NCBI GenBank assembly: GCA_019787685.1 | Contig: JAHNUO010000008.1 | Location: 930,001-994,000 of the forward strand | Length of the DNA stretch: 64,000 bases | From: Chiua virens | Lineage: Eukaryota > Basidiomycota > Agaricomycetes > Boletales > Boletaceae | Direction of reading: 5' to 3' | Shown: positions 13,601 through 27,600 of the stretch, piece by piece | How positions within the stretch are numbered: the stretch's first letter is position 1 | How the letters are laid out: every line of letters begins with the position of its first letter | Translations under genes and position numbers: made by a program | The notes under the pieces: model-generated | Told to the model about the DNA's origin: nothing | What the model saw: only the letters and a program-made list of their open reading frames with translations | Database searches by the model: none

Positions 13601-14434
13601 AAGAAGCAGCATACATCTGAGAGGAAGACATGGCTGCACTCGGCTTGATAGACACACTTTCCACTGGCTGCAAGTTAGAGGGAGAGGAAAAAGGAGAGGG
13701 TGGTGCGCATACATCCATATGGAATGAATGACCCTCTGACACGGAGAGCATTTGATAAAGCGACGAGCCTTGGATATGATAGCCATTTCGATCGCGTTTC
13801 CGACGTGGTCCTCGAGATCGTCGTCGCGGAGTTGTCTCGCAAGCTGGAGAAATTCAGGGTCTGCACCGGACCAAACCGGCCATGAGGTGGTGAGGGTGGA
13901 GACGAGATCGAGAAGACTGTGACCATTGTCGCGAAGGATACGGACGGCGAGAAGCTCGCAGAGTGCGGCGCGTGTAGCAGAGAGAGGGCCACGAGTGAGG
14001 TCGTTTTCAGTCACGAACGAAATAAATCCTGTTCAATAGAAATGCGAAGACGATGGCCTTGTTTCCTGCGCGCTGGATTGCATTATACTTGTCCTCGAGG
14101 GGGCGGACGAGAGTGTAGGTAAGGTCTGGGCCGGTCAACTGGGGAAGATGAGGATGAGATAGGAAAAAGGGGGGCACTGTACGCACAGCTTCAAAAGTCA
14201 GGGGCGCATCTACACGGAATGAGTAATGGCAAAGAAGACAAGGGAAAGAACGCACCGATATAGTGCTGTTGATACGGCGTCGGTCAGTGAGCTAGCAAAC
14301 CAGATCAACTACGTACGATGATGTCCTGTAAATATATGAGGAGGTTAAGTACAAGATAGGGATGCACTGACCGCTCTGATCGCGTGTATGATTGGCCAGA
14401 CGGGCACAGCGCCCAACAGCGGCTCTTGTTCCAT
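10662..14434 (-). CDS. YVC1: Yvc1-type TRP-like cation channel
   Basis: Fungal homologue of the vacuolar Ca2+-releasing channel Yvc1. The start is MEQEPLLGAVPVWPIIHAIR at 14434, with a GTCAGT donor directly after. Very short exons follow: DAPLTFEA, then LTGPDLTYTLVRPLEDKY, the conserved N-terminal cytosolic block (AALCELLAVRIL, SLLDLVSTL). The membrane region has EMVFMVYALGFTLEKIAAM (about 13290), AYLIYAIFRIYGIVYH (about 12990) and RLAFVTLKDNLMVLSLRAMM with ALMLIAVFCFCGFFYALW (about 12670-12850), the S5/pore part. The C-terminal tail holds DIEDELAPPPDI and a Q/E-rich coiled coil (MERIEGQQQRIEDLLVQL). Exon edges between 11500 and 13400 were not all resolved. One extra base at about 14009 breaks the frame between FVRD and ENDLTRG. 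Confidence 0.85.
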
Positions 14435-14556
14435 GCCCGAGCAATCCGAACGGCACGGAGTGATCTCAAGAAGAGATGAACACGTGACATATTCCCACGG
14501 GTGAGCGCGTCCTAGTAGACTACCGTCGCGTCGAGTCTGACTAGTCGGTCGTCTTG
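14435..14556. promoter_or_regulatory. 122-bp bidirectional promoter between YVC1 and MBP1, with a CACGTG E-box
   Basis: The two start codons face away from each other across 122 bp. The palindrome CACGTG at 14481-14486, followed by AC, fits a Cbf1-like bHLH site. CGCG cores occur at about 14504 and 14526, which only weakly resemble MluI-box elements (ACGCGT). Confidence 0.5.
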
Positions 14557-17224
14557 ATGCAAGCTCAGGTCAAAATATACAATGCCGTATACTCGTCCGT
14601 GCAGGTTTGTCGCTCTTTACTTCGCGCCTGTCTCGCTTGTCAATCCCATTAGGTGTACGAGTGCATGGTCCGTGGCATCGCTGTCATGCGCAGACGCGGT
14701 GACTCGTATGTGAACGCAACACAGATCCTCAAGGTCGCAGGGATAGAAAAGGGCAGACGGACAAAGATACTCGAGAAAGAAATACTACCCGGAAAACACG
14801 AGATCGTCCAGGGCGGATACGGTAAATACCAAGGCACCTGGTACACTTCCCACAACGCTCCCTTTATCCCTTTCTCATTCATTTACCAGGATTCCACTCG
14901 ACCGTGGTCGCGACATTGCCGCCCAGTATGGCGTCGCGCCCCTCCTCGTACCCCTTTTCGACTTTACCCCATCAACTTCTTCCCTCGTCTCTCTCCCCGC
15001 CGCGCCCTCTCCCCGCCCGATATCAGCCGCCTCTTCCTTCTCCGCCCCATCTTATCCCCAGTCCGTCCTCCCCTCCGCCTCCATGGTCCCTGGCTCCGCC
15101 CTCCGTCTCCTCAACCAAGGTCGTGCCCAAGGTCTCTTCACCCCCTCCACTTCCGCCCTCGCCCCTTCCAGGTCTGCCATCTTCCCATCCTCCGCATATC
15201 AGTCCGCCAACTCTCCCAGTGCTCCCTCCCAAACCCCGCCCCCAATCCAGCAATCCCTCAAGAGGACCAGATCAGATTCAGAAGTCGTCGCCGCCATGCA
15301 ATCCTTCCCCCATCTCCACCCATCCCAGCCCCTCCCCGACGCGCCTTCTGACATCCGCCCATCTCCAGTACAGGAAGACGGTCCCTCTGCGATTAAACGC
15401 CCTCGAAAAGAACCTTCCCCACAACCTGAACCTTCCCAATCTTCCGCCCTTTTGTCTCAACCTCAACCCGTCAATGATGTACCATCTCCCCATCTCCCTT
15501 CCATGAATGGCAATTCCATGAATGGTGTCGACACCGATTCTCTCCCTCTCCGCCTCTCTACAAAACCACCCCTCGTGCGCGACACCTCCATTTTTAGAGA
15601 TGCACGTCGTGCACAACTCGTAGCTGCCATCTGCCGCCAGGATGACCCAAACCCTGTATTCGATCTCTTACGTGTGCTCACCCCCGACCCAATCCTTCCT
15701 CTCGATGTCGACGCCATCCTCGACGACAAGGGTCACACCGCCCTTCACCTCGCCGCGTCCCTTGGTCGCCAGAGCATCTTGGAGCACCTCATTGCCGCAG
15801 GTGCTGACATACACCGCGGCAACTTTGCCGGTGAAACCCCTCTCATGCGTGCTTCTATCGACACCCACAATTCTGACCAACAATCATTCAATGTCATTGT
15901 CCAAGCATTACATCAATCTATACGCACCCTTGACACCTCCAAGAAATCAGTCATCCATCATATCATGTATCTCGCCGGCATACAAGGCCGCGCAATCTGT
16001 GCTCGATATTACCTCGACCAAATATTCATGTGGATAGCACACAATCAAGGCGGCGACTTTAGGTCCATCGTCGATCTTCAGGATGAACATGGCGATACCG
16101 CCCTCAATATTGCCGCCCGTGTTGGCAATCGAAGCTTGGTTAGAACATTGTTGGATGTCGGTGCTAACCGAATATTACCAAACAAGCTTGGCCTTCGTCC
16201 CGGTGATTTCGGGGTAGAGGTAGAGGTAGGTACCGCGGTATACAATACGTCCTTCGGTACTCAATCCTTTTCCAGGAACTGAGCGGTGGTCCTCGAGCAG
16301 AGGACCTGCTGGCATCATTGCGAACCGGACCTTCAGCTCCGGTACAAAAGAGCCAGGATATCATCGCAGGTATTGTCCTTTCCCTCCCCTGCCATCGTAT
16401 CTGGTGTTCACCCACTCGAAAGAGATGACCACGATGATCCAAAATCTCAGTACCGAGTTTTCTGCAGAGCTTAAAGCAAAGCAAGACTCGCTAGATCTGA
16501 CACAGGCTCACCTACGCGCTGCCACCCGAGAACTTTCGGAGCAACGAAAACAGATACAATTATGGCAAAGCCGATGTGCCGAACTTGACCAGGTGCATCA
16601 GCGGATACGGAATCTTGAAAAAGCGATTGCGGAGGAAGATAGCTTCGACTGGACGGGGAGGACAGACCTCTCTGGTAGGGATGGGCAGGAAACGGCAGGA
16701 CCTGCGTTCCAATGGCGGGGGCCAAGCTCCACCATGACTGGAGTCGCAGGCTCGATGGACATTTCTTTTAGTGTGGAGACCGAGCCCCAAATACCAACGA
16801 CTGATTCTGTCGCGAGCCTGATACGATTGCGACGACTGAAACTGTGGCATGAGAGAGTGGAGGGTTTGATGGAAGCAAGGCTAAAGTCCTTGCAAGGAGC
16901 AAGCGCAGAAAAGGATTACCAGTGCAAGAAGATCGTCGCGCTTTGCACGGGGATCCCGGTCGACAAAGTGGAGGACGTGAGTGGCTTGGTGTCGGTGAAT
17001 CTTGAGCTTGTACATTGTGTTTACATTTGGTTTGGTTCCTTAGATGCTGGAACACCTGGTGATTGCGATGGAGAGCGAGGCGCAAGTGGTCGACATTGTG
17101 CGGGTATCTGGGTTTATGCAGAAGGTACGTCCGGACGCTTTATGGTCCGTCTCCCCTGAACTCAATTTCTTGGCTGACTCGATCGCCCGCTCAATTGGTA
17201 CAGGTCAGGGATGGTGTCATCTAA
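14557..17224 (+). CDS. MBP1: MBP1/Res-type APSES transcription factor of the MBF complex
   Basis: DNA-binding subunit of the G1/S factor MBF. Exon 1 (14557-14604) encodes [16 protein letters not shown]. Exon 2 (14653-14840) encodes the APSES/KilA-N core: [56 protein letters not shown]. Exon 3 from 14890 continues [17 protein letters not shown] Pro/Ser-rich linker contains a basic KRPRKE patch. Ankyrin repeats follow at about residues 350-520 ([40 protein letters not shown]). A heptad-like C-terminal coiled coil (about 16440-16630), used by this family to bind Swi6/Cdc10-type partners, precedes short last exons ending [14 protein letters not shown] and VRDGVI. The reading frame is intact throughout. 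Confidence 0.95.
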
Positions 17225-17319
17225 TAACACACGCGGGGCGCTCGGGGCGCAGTCCGTTTTTTTCGCTTGTATTCACACATGCATGATCGTCGATTTTATT
17301 ATTCAAGTTATAATTACAC

Positions 17320-19291
17320 CTATACCACAACGTCCTCTGGAGCAAACAACTGGAAGTTGCGGTTATACGTTCCAGAAGCGAGCAGTTTGCCGTCCGCAGT
17401 AAGATCCACAGACATGACCTTTCCAGAATCTGTCGTAAGCGTGCGGAGCAATTGCCAGTCATCTGCGCTCCACAGCTTGACTAGTCCGTCGTACCCTGCG
17501 CTTGCAAAGTAGAGACCCGAGCGGTACCCCCATTCCTCCGTGCCGTCATCATCATCTGCATTTTTGTCTGGGTCCACCTCCAGGTCGTTCATGACGACCT
17601 CGCCGTTGATGGGCACATTCGACATGGAGGTGTCTCCCCTGAAAAACCGGACATCGGCGACGTTGGAGACATGCGCTGGGATGGTGTAAAGCGCTTTTAG
17701 GGACCGCATGTCCCATATCCGAATCGTATCATCGCCGGCGCCAGTCGCAATTTGATATCTTGGACCCACAACGACCAACAATTTACGTCAGCGATCATCG
17801 GAAGCTGTAAACAGCGCGAAACGCGAAACGCACCCATTGGGGGAAAACGCGATACTGAAAATGGCTTGCACGTGTCCGTCGAGGACCATCGCCGTTCGAC
17901 CGGTGCGGAGATCCCACACCCGTCCGATCGCGTCGAGACCGCTGTGACGTGAGGGTCAGATTTCAAAGCCGAGCGTATGGACAGGGGCAAGGACATACCC
18001 CGACGCGACGAGTGCACCGTCGTCTTGGAACTCGACCGAGTATACTTCTTTCGAGTGTCCCTCTTGGAGGAGTATCTCTTTTGTAGTCCCAACGTCCCAG
18101 AGCCGCCAGGACGTGTCAAACGAGGCTGAGGCGACGTAGTCACCCGATGGATGGAAGGCGACGCGGCAGACTCGGTCTGCGTGCCCTTTCATCGTGGCCT
18201 AATGGGGCATCGCTGATGTGTGCTCAGTGGTGTAATGTAGGACATGTCGGACGGTGCGCACCTGCTTAGAGACCAGAGGTTGACGCTCATATCGCTTGCA
18301 CCGGAGACGAGATTGACCGAGTCCTCACTCTGCGTGAGAGTGGCTTGTGGATGCCAGGCAACGCCGCCTACACGATCTGCATGACCTGTGGTGTGTTATT
18401 ACGTGGCGCACTGTGCAGCATATGTATTGACTCGCCACGCAACGTTCGTATAGGTGTACATGCGGGCACATTCCATATTTTGACGGCGCCCGACCAACTG
18501 CCGGTCGCAAGGATCTGGCTATTGGGCGAAAAGCGAACTTGGGATATCGGTCTGTCGTCGCCAATCTGAGAGCCAAGGTTGCTGAACCGCTACCAATGGT
18601 CATGTCAGTACACGCGCGTGAGAGCAGCCAACGTCACTTATTACCTTGACTTCACTGAATATCTTTTTTCGCAAATCGATGATGCGTGTAAGGGGTAGCT
18701 TGGCATGTATGCGCTGTTGGGCGATTCGCTTTTGAGCTCTGCAATAAGGAAGCGGGTAGGATGTTGTAAGCACCTTACTGATATCGCCTATTGGTAGGTA
18801 AAATCCAACCTGGGCAGAGAATACTCCGCTAAGCGCCTCCTGGCTTGGAGTAGCTCGAGTGAGCCCTCGGTGTAAAACTCTTCCTGTGGACAAATTGAGG
18901 ATCAATGGGCGTAAACGACCTTGAAAACGTACCTCCTCTTCACTTTCGGACGAGTCTTCCTCCTCCATTTGGAGCTCCTCCCCACGTGCGGCATTGATTT
19001 GAGACAAGACATATATCAGACGATCTCGTCGGTCAGCTGCCTGTTCATACGTGAGTGGTGTCACGAAACAAAAAGGAGCGATGGACGCACGCGTTCACCG
19101 AACAGTGTGATGGGTTCGCCGATCTCGCGCAGCCTTGCTTTGACGCGATTGTCGTCGGTCGGCACGGCCATGCTGCGTGCCTTCTTTTTGCGCTCGAGTT
19201 CGTCCAGGATGACCTTGTTCTCCATCCTGGCTCTTTCTGCGCCCGCGTAGCTCCCATCGGTCATCAACGTGTCGAATGTGATGTCTGCCAT
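17320..19291 (-). CDS. PRP4: U4/U6 snRNP protein Prp4 (WD40)
   Basis: Spliceosome component of the U4/U6 di-snRNP. The start is [17 protein letters not shown]. An N-terminal helix region and an SFM-type segment follow ([42 protein letters not shown], then [19 protein letters not shown]). The C-terminal half is a WD40 propeller with repeats such as [71 protein letters not shown] and [14 protein letters not shown]. All exons splice in a single frame. One intron begins with GC. The stop lies 96 bp from the convergent MBP1 stop. Confidence 0.93.
18386..18435 (-). other. PRP4: GC-AG intron in PRP4
   Basis: On the minus strand the exon ends TTGCGTG, the intron starts GCGAGT and ends CACAG. Joining gives [19 protein letters not shown], which fits the WD40 repeat. 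No GT donor gives the frame. Length is 50 nt. Confidence 0.85.
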
Positions 19292-19570
19292 TGCGCCTGT
19301 GTGGTGGTCGTCGTTGGACGCGTGCGATGACAATGTGTTTGTTTGGCAACGGCTATTAATTCGATCTAAACAACGTCGAGCTTGACGATGGGTCACCAAG
19401 GTAGTCGTTAGTAGCGTGTACTAGTCTGCGTCCGAGTAACGTTGTACGCGTACTAATTGAATGGTCCAGGCGTTGTCTTACGTTCACTTACACAAGGTCC
19501 GTTCCATTCTTGCTTCATTTTTTTTTCTTTCTTCGCCGCCCACGACTTTTCTCGATCTTCAGCACGAGTC
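19292..19570. promoter_or_regulatory. Divergent promoter between PRP4 and CBK1
   Basis: 279 bp between divergent starts. A pyrimidine-rich stretch (TTTTTTTTCTTTCTTCG) at 19518-19535 lies just upstream of the CBK1 start, a common feature of fungal promoters. No other motif was assigned. Confidence 0.4.
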
Positions 19571-21441
<1,871 letters not shown>

Positions 21442-21703
21442 GACAATCATTCTGGATTCCAGCCGTGTCACTTCCAAATTCAGCTTCGTCCCGGGCCGAT
21501 ACCCGCTCGCTAGCATAGACACCGTCTTGTAATTTGGTGCTTTTTGTTGCAACTACACCTGTATATTGGCAATGGATCAGCTTAGACTCGAGCTCTCCTA
21601 ACGTTCGTCAGGATATCTTAGTTCCAGCTCCAGTTATTCGGCTACACGTTCGACTACAACTTCGAACGTTAATTTAGGCCTCTCACTATCCCGATTTCAA
21701 CAT
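21442..21703. other. CBK1 3' flank, no gene seen
   Basis: No coding signal. Short A/T-richer stretches follow the CBK1 stop. Confidence 0.4.
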
Positions 21704-22020
21704 ATGTATCCTTTCACTCCATTCCATGCGTCCACGTCCACGTTCCTTCCAGAGCCACCTCCTCGAGTCAGCCTCGACCCAATAGCCGTTCCCAACTTCG
21801 CGCCTGCGTGGTCTATCGCGTATTCCAGGGCCTCAAAGAATTGGTCAGTGTCTCGTTCTTTACTCTACGTTATCATTTCACTTAAACGCGGCAGACCTCC
21901 GACTACATAATTGAGCAAAACGTGAACATGACTACTGAGGTTGGGGGAATGGTCCCTGTGTATGGAATTATGAATATCGAAACCCCACAGTTGCCGATTT
22001 TCCGGGTCTCTGTCTTCAGG
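21704..22020 (+). pseudogene. N-terminal relic of a GH3 beta-glucosidase
   Basis: The first exon reads MYPFTPFHASTSTF...APAWSIAYSRASKNW; a spliced second exon reads DYIIEQNVNMTTEVGGM, VPVYGIMNIETPQLPI, FRVSVF before a GTAAGT donor at 22020. The pattern (Trp, Tyr/Arg-Ala, then NxTT-VG-M and a G-I-P-like block) resembles the start of GH3 beta-glucosidases, where LCLQD would be expected next. Key glycines and the Cys of the usual GWM..CVGN block are missing, and no continuation of the family follows. I read it as a decayed 5' fragment; identity is moderate. Confidence 0.45.
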
Positions 22021-22032
22021 TAAGTTGCCACC

Positions 22033-22053
22033 TTTTTTTTTTTTTTTTTTTTT
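22033..22053. repeat. Poly(T) tract of 21 bases
   Basis: An uninterrupted run of 21 T on the plus strand, immediately after the GH3 relic. Read on the minus strand it is a poly(A) tail-like run following 22054-22440, which could mark a retroposed minus-strand transcript. No tRNA-like box A/B was found there. Confidence 0.9.
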
Positions 22054-22546
22054 GAATCCATTATTGCCCCCTGGAGGGTAGCAGTACCCTATGTAGGACA
22101 AGATATGAGCTACGTACTAAAGAAGCACCAGTGCTTCCCCGTGTCCCCAGGTTTCGCGAATTCTGCCCCAGAGGCGGGTGTAAGACCCTTCCTGGTCCTG
22201 CTGTTCCCGTCAGCGGTTTTAGACACGCAAACCTTCTAATCAACGGCGTACGTGAGTGATACAGCACGTGGGAGAGGAGCTGCCACCTTGATACTGGCAG
22301 TGGTAGTATCGGTCGATGTTTGACTTTATCACACTCAGTTTGGTAGCATGACGTCCCATCATGATATAGGCACCACAACGATCGAAAACGTTCTGCATGG
22401 TCCGAGTCGAGTCGTGGCCCTGTTTTCACTCAGTCCTGTCAGTTCAGCAGAGTTGAACGAGTTGGTCCTCATCTTGTTTCTATCGGCTGACTCGTTTAGT
22501 TCGAGTTAAGATTCCCTAACGCGCCCCTAATCCCGACTCGACTATT
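22054..22546. other. No gene seen; possible retroposed sequence
   Basis: About 490 bp without a convincing ORF. It holds a 122-codon minus-strand ORF with no recognisable motif. Its only structural cue is the adjoining poly(T) run. Confidence 0.35.
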
Positions 22547-24140
22547 ATGGATGTTGGTATGTCACCTTCTTCTCATGATTCTATCCGGAAGGACAGCTTT
22601 GGGGTTGATGAGCATCGTCAAATGGATGAGGAAGTGCACAGGTTCCTGGCCAAACGCCAGTCAGCAAAGCGGCGAGCGAACCCATCATTCGCAGACCTGG
22701 TGCAAGTGCTCAATACCATAATTGAGAAGGACCCTCGACTGGATCGTAAGTATGCCGAGCTTCAGAGCTAGATGGACCTCTTGAGGAACACTCCTGGATG
22801 GAGTCCGAGATAGAGAACGCTTGGAAAGCAAAGTCATACTACGCTTCGCGGACTCGGTACGCATTAATCACGCTTGTACGTTGTTATCTTCCAACTAACT
22901 CGCGCATAATCCATAGCCATTCTCCACCCTGCTACAGTACAACGTGAGTTCAAGTTTCTCTACCAGTGTGGACCTGTCCCTATGTAACATGCACAGATCA
23001 TCTTCCTATAGAGCAGCTCAGTTGCACTTCAGGGTTGCTTTGAGTCGCCCTTTCCGAGGCGATGCCCTCGAAGCATTTCTGAAGTATCTCGAGCAAAACG
23101 ACAAGGCATTCAACGAACGTCCACAGAAGTATTACGCCAGGTTTCGCTCCATAGTCCAGAACTCTGGCTGTGGAAAGACACGTTTAATGCTTGAGATAAA
23201 TTCTCATCATCGTGCCTGACGATGGAGTTGACACGCACGCTTCCATGGCAGCTCGTCAAAAAGAATGTTTGTGTACTATACATGAACATCCGATCCTCAG
23301 AAGACACCCAAGGACATCCTCCCCGGGATGATATACCTGCAGACATTCTTATGACACGTTGCAACACTGAACACGAGTACTCTGTGATGTCGTCCATTCC
23401 TCGCAGTGGTCTTCAAAGTCCTTGGCAGGTGGACTCTCGATTGGTGTGAAAAGATGCGCGGCATCAGGAACAATGTTCGTGCCAATTTTTTTCTAGAGTT
23501 AGAGATGAATTTGGCAAGGTGAGCACAGGGGATTTACCAGATAAATTCCATTGTCACATCGCTACTCAAAGGTTCGAACAGAAATACCTTCGTCCTCGGC
23601 CACCAGGATCATGAAGAAGTACTACGAGGAGATGGTAGCTAGAATGGTGAAGTCCCTTGTTGGCGGAGCAGAGTAAACCCAGGCTGATGATTGCCCTTGA
23701 TGAGCTCATGTATTACATGAAAACCGGACTTCCGGTTCAGTTCTGGCAACGGCGTAACATTAGAGACCTACGCCATCAATCCACCACGACCACACACAAG
23801 GGCGAGAACATCTACACTGACATCACCAAGCAGCTCATCGCATCCGACGGCGCGGACAGCGAGACTTTAAAGGCAGCCTCTTTGTCTACCCGGACCTCGG
23901 GCTTCCAAAACACGACCGAGGTGAAGACCGTATCACACACGAATAGGTTCTGATTCTTTGAGGTTGATGACTATGATGTCTGTAGAAAATGGAACAATGC
24001 TTTAACCTTAAATATTGAGTGGCATGTTCGTACACGTTGACCTTTGAAAAGGGCTAGTAGATCGGCCCGGGCTCGTCAATGTCAACTATCGCGGGTGGAG
24101 TTCAGTAGCTCAACTATACCCAATCATCTCTACCAACAAC
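22547..24140 (+). pseudogene. Broken P-loop NTPase-like gene (family copy 1)
   Basis: Opens with an ATG ORF (MDVGMSPSSHDSIRKD, then LVQVLNTIIEKDPRLDRKY) that stops at 22771. Further pieces in other frames follow: a Walker A-like SGCGKTRLMLE near 23164, VCVLYMNIRSSEDTQG with PPRDDIPADIL near 23271, a Walker B-like LMIALDE near 23684, TTTTHKGENIYT near 23782, then YPDLGLPKHD and DDYDVCRKWNNALTLN. Stops and frame changes separate them, so it cannot encode one protein. The layout is that of a large AAA/STAND-like NTPase; I cannot name the family. The part from 23766 on is repeated, inverted, near 60 kb. Confidence 0.55.
23766..24140 (+). repeat. Dispersed repeat, copy 1 (partner 59735-60187, minus strand)
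   Basis: Read on the plus strand, this segment and the minus strand of 59735-60187 share long near-identical stretches in the same order: GACCACACACAAGGGCGAGA, then CACGACCGAGGTG, TTCTGATTCTTTGAGGTT, GTAGAAAATGGAA, GGGCTAGTAGATCG and GGGCTCGTCAAT. Copy 1 has about 20 extra bases after GTAGAAAATGGAA. Confidence 0.85.
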
Positions 24141-24631
24141 CTCACCGTCACTCCACATCGCCTACCTGCTTCGCACACGCACACGCACACCACACGCACC
24201 GAATTGCGAGCTCTAACTTGCCTGAGTCGTAATTCACATGCGCAATACGACAGGCGATCCACACCCTGACTTGTCCCATCATCAACTTAACGCTAGTACG
24301 ATCACAAGACAAACACAGCACCTCCGACATGATCATCAAATGACTCTCGCTCACATAGCCAAGCGGTTGTGACGTCTCGCTCGCCAGAGCTCACGCCCGA
24401 CCTCGGTGCAACGCGCCGTCATAGCGTCCGGACGGCAATCATATTGAGTGGTGCACCGTTATTGAATGTGGTACACGATCCCTACTCAAGAAGCTCTGGC
24501 AATTGAAGGACGCAGTACCTGAGATCTGAGAGTCCGGGAGCAGAGCAGTCATAATATGATGCAATGAAACCATAGTCGTGGGAATTATTTAGAACACCAG
24601 TGTGAGTTGTACGGCTCGGAAAAGAGCAGTC
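24141..24631. other. No gene; CA-rich stretch
   Basis: About 490 bp upstream of ZW10. It contains an imperfect CACACG/CACACC run at about 24174-24200. No ORF with recognisable features; part must be the ZW10 promoter. Confidence 0.4.
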
Positions 24632-27600
24632 ATGACGTTTCCTCTACCGTCACATCTTCCGCGACCGGTCGACGTGTCCTCGCAGATTATCTCCAAAATT
24701 GACTCGGTGACATTCAAGTCACTGGATTCCACCGTCGCATCTTCATGGCGAGCCGAACTGGACGAGTCCATACGTCTGACCAAGGTACAATTTTCTATTT
24801 AGATTTGGCGACAACCTGACCAGGAGAGCAGAACCGTATCCATGACCGTATACATGCAAATCTTCCCGTCTTTGAGGCACAGTTGACCTCGGCAAGGTCT
24901 GCGCAACAACAATTGCAGCGTCTGTCAAGTGACGTAGATGCACTCAACCGTGCAGTTTCAGACCCAGAGGTAACGGCGTGCCATTATCATTTGTGGGACT
25001 AGTGGTCACTCAATCATCTAGATTGGTCTTACGTCGACACTCTTGGCAGCACTCAAAAGACACCACGCTCTCGCACAGGCGTCTTTGAGCGCGGATGTGC
25101 TGTATGCGTCGCTGTCACACCTTGCAGAATGCAAAGCGCAGCTCAATAGGGTACAATATTTGGTGGACACGGGCGACCTTCCAGCGGCGGTACCGGCGAG
25201 CGCGCAACTAATCCACCTACTGGACACGACCCCCCGACCCCTAGGGGAGGCGGCCATCACGTCAGACATGAGGGTGCGTCGCCTCGTAGCTAGACACGTT
25301 TGTGATCTGAATCCGTTACGCAGTCCAAGTTACGTGTACTTACCAACCGGGTCGAGGAATTGTTGAACAATGCATACGCACAGAGTGTGGTAGTGTCACC
25401 GACGGACGTCGTCATCCGATCCTCTGTGCTTGGTTAGTCCGAGATCTTGTCTGAGCGATCGTTGTCTCTAATGTTTGAAATTTCTCGTCTAGTTCCAAAT
25501 TCAAATAATCCTATACCGCTCTCTGAGCTGTTGTCTTCGCTCTCTTCGTCCTCGTTGTCGGCACATATGACGAGTTTGCGACGTGACCTAGTCACACATT
25601 ATATTGACTACTCTCTCGACCATCCTACCTCGTTATCATATTCACAAGAAACAGATCAATTCGGTTCCTTCATTTACAGATTACAACGTCTCCTTTCATC
25701 CACCAATCACCCCACACCACTCAGCAATTTATCATGTATACTGGAATTCCTCGACGATAAACTATTTCCCTCCATCCCTCTTTCGCAACGCGAGACATTT
25801 GCGAGGAGTTTTGTCAAACCACTGACGACATCTATCATGACCCGCCTACTCGTCCCTTCGCTGCCCTCAAATTTAGATGCCCTTCCTGCATTCTTGAATC
25901 TCACGGGAAGTTCCGTCGATTTTGAGACGAAATACGTCGTTGGACTACTCAAAGGAGACACCTTTGAGAGGGAAATAAAGAACTGGGTTGACAATGTTTG
26001 TGCCCACTACGAGAAAGGACGACGGCAACGTATCCTAGACGATGTTCGGGAATCTATTCTTGCCAGCGCGTCTCGTCTCAAAGACACGTTTGTTGCCGAG
26101 CTCATCACATTCATCGGCGGTCGTGAGGAACCTGCACCCATTTCGCCTGTTCCCACGGATAAATCGAATGATGTCCGCAGTCTAAAGACGGATTTATCGA
26201 GTTCAGGCGTTGATGCGGAGGATGCGTGGGGCTTTGATGACGACGTTGAGGAACCAGGGGAGTCACCCACTTCTAAGCCGGGTTCGTCGGAGGAACCAGA
26301 GCCAGATCCGAGTGAAGCTTGGGGCTGGAATGACGAACCGGTTGGAGAACCACCCAGTCAGGATTCGTTGGACACTATGCCAGAGGAGCGCACCGAGGAA
26401 GTCGAGATTTGGGATGATCCTTGGGCAGACGATTCGGTGGCCAACGAGGTGACTTTACCAGAGCGTCCATTCGTAGTACTTTCCGCAGCTCATGCTTCTC
26501 AGCCAGTACCGGCAGCATCAACTTCGAGTAGTCGACAGCAACCACCCTCCAATGGGCACCCGCCAACGAATGGCCACGTTACCAATGGGTTCCACCCACT
26601 TTCAAAACCTTTGCAAAGTCCACGCACGGTCAATAGAGAGCCATATCAAGTATCGGTTCTTGTTCGGCGAATCGTGCGGGCAGTCGAAGACAGTTTACAC
26701 GAGGGCAAAGTCCTCGCGTCGTCTGGTATATTCACCATATCCTTCCCCTCCGTTTCGACTCCTGGGACATTGATCATGCAATGCGGGGCTTTGATCCTCG
26801 ACCTGTACCATGCGTTGTATCCTGTCGTGGCTGCATCAAAGTTGTCACAGCCCGTCGGACGGATGCAAATCTCCAACGACTGTTTTTATCTTTCGGAGGA
26901 AATTACTCGCGTATTGAAAAATGAACAACCCTTGTCAAGCGTTAAGGAGAAGCTGGAGGAATGCAAAGGCGACCTTCACGTTCTAGCAGATAGCTGGTAC
27001 TACCAAGGCGTGGTAAGTGGTCATTCTCGTCGTCGTCGGGATTCGGATCAACCTTGTTCAACTAGGACAAACAAATAGTTACTCTGGAAGAGGTTTTGGC
27101 AGATGCGCACGGTTTCACGGATACGTCGGATCAGGAACGCTATGACGAGTGCGAGATGGTAATCACCCGAGTTCTTCGGGATGTACGAACCATTGCACGT
27201 GTGTGGAAGGTGAGCGTCCCTTTCAGAGACTCTTTCCCATCTCGCTTAATCGAACACAGCCGGTTCTTCCAAAAGCAAGTATTACACGGCAGTGGGACTG
27301 GTGGTCGATGGGGTCTTGTCAAGAATCCTCGATAGCGTGTTGGCAATTTCGGACATACCGGAAGTAGAGTCGCACAAGCTGAGTGAACTCTGTCGGATCC
27401 TGACGGCACTCGAAGGATTGTTTGTGGAGGATACGAGTGAAGTAAGTGTGCTCTTAGCGACACCACAGAATCCCTGGCTCATCGCATCCGTATATCCAGT
27501 CTTCCTTTGTTGTGTCCTATGTGTCCTCATGGCTGAAATTTTCTTACCTTTCGGAGCTATTGGTACGCGATGATTTGCGTTCTCGGACCTCATTCCAGGC

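Noticed and set aside
24174..24200. CA-rich run considered as a telomere-like or microsatellite array
   Set aside because: Too short and imperfect; no TTAGGG units and no effect on neighbouring genes.
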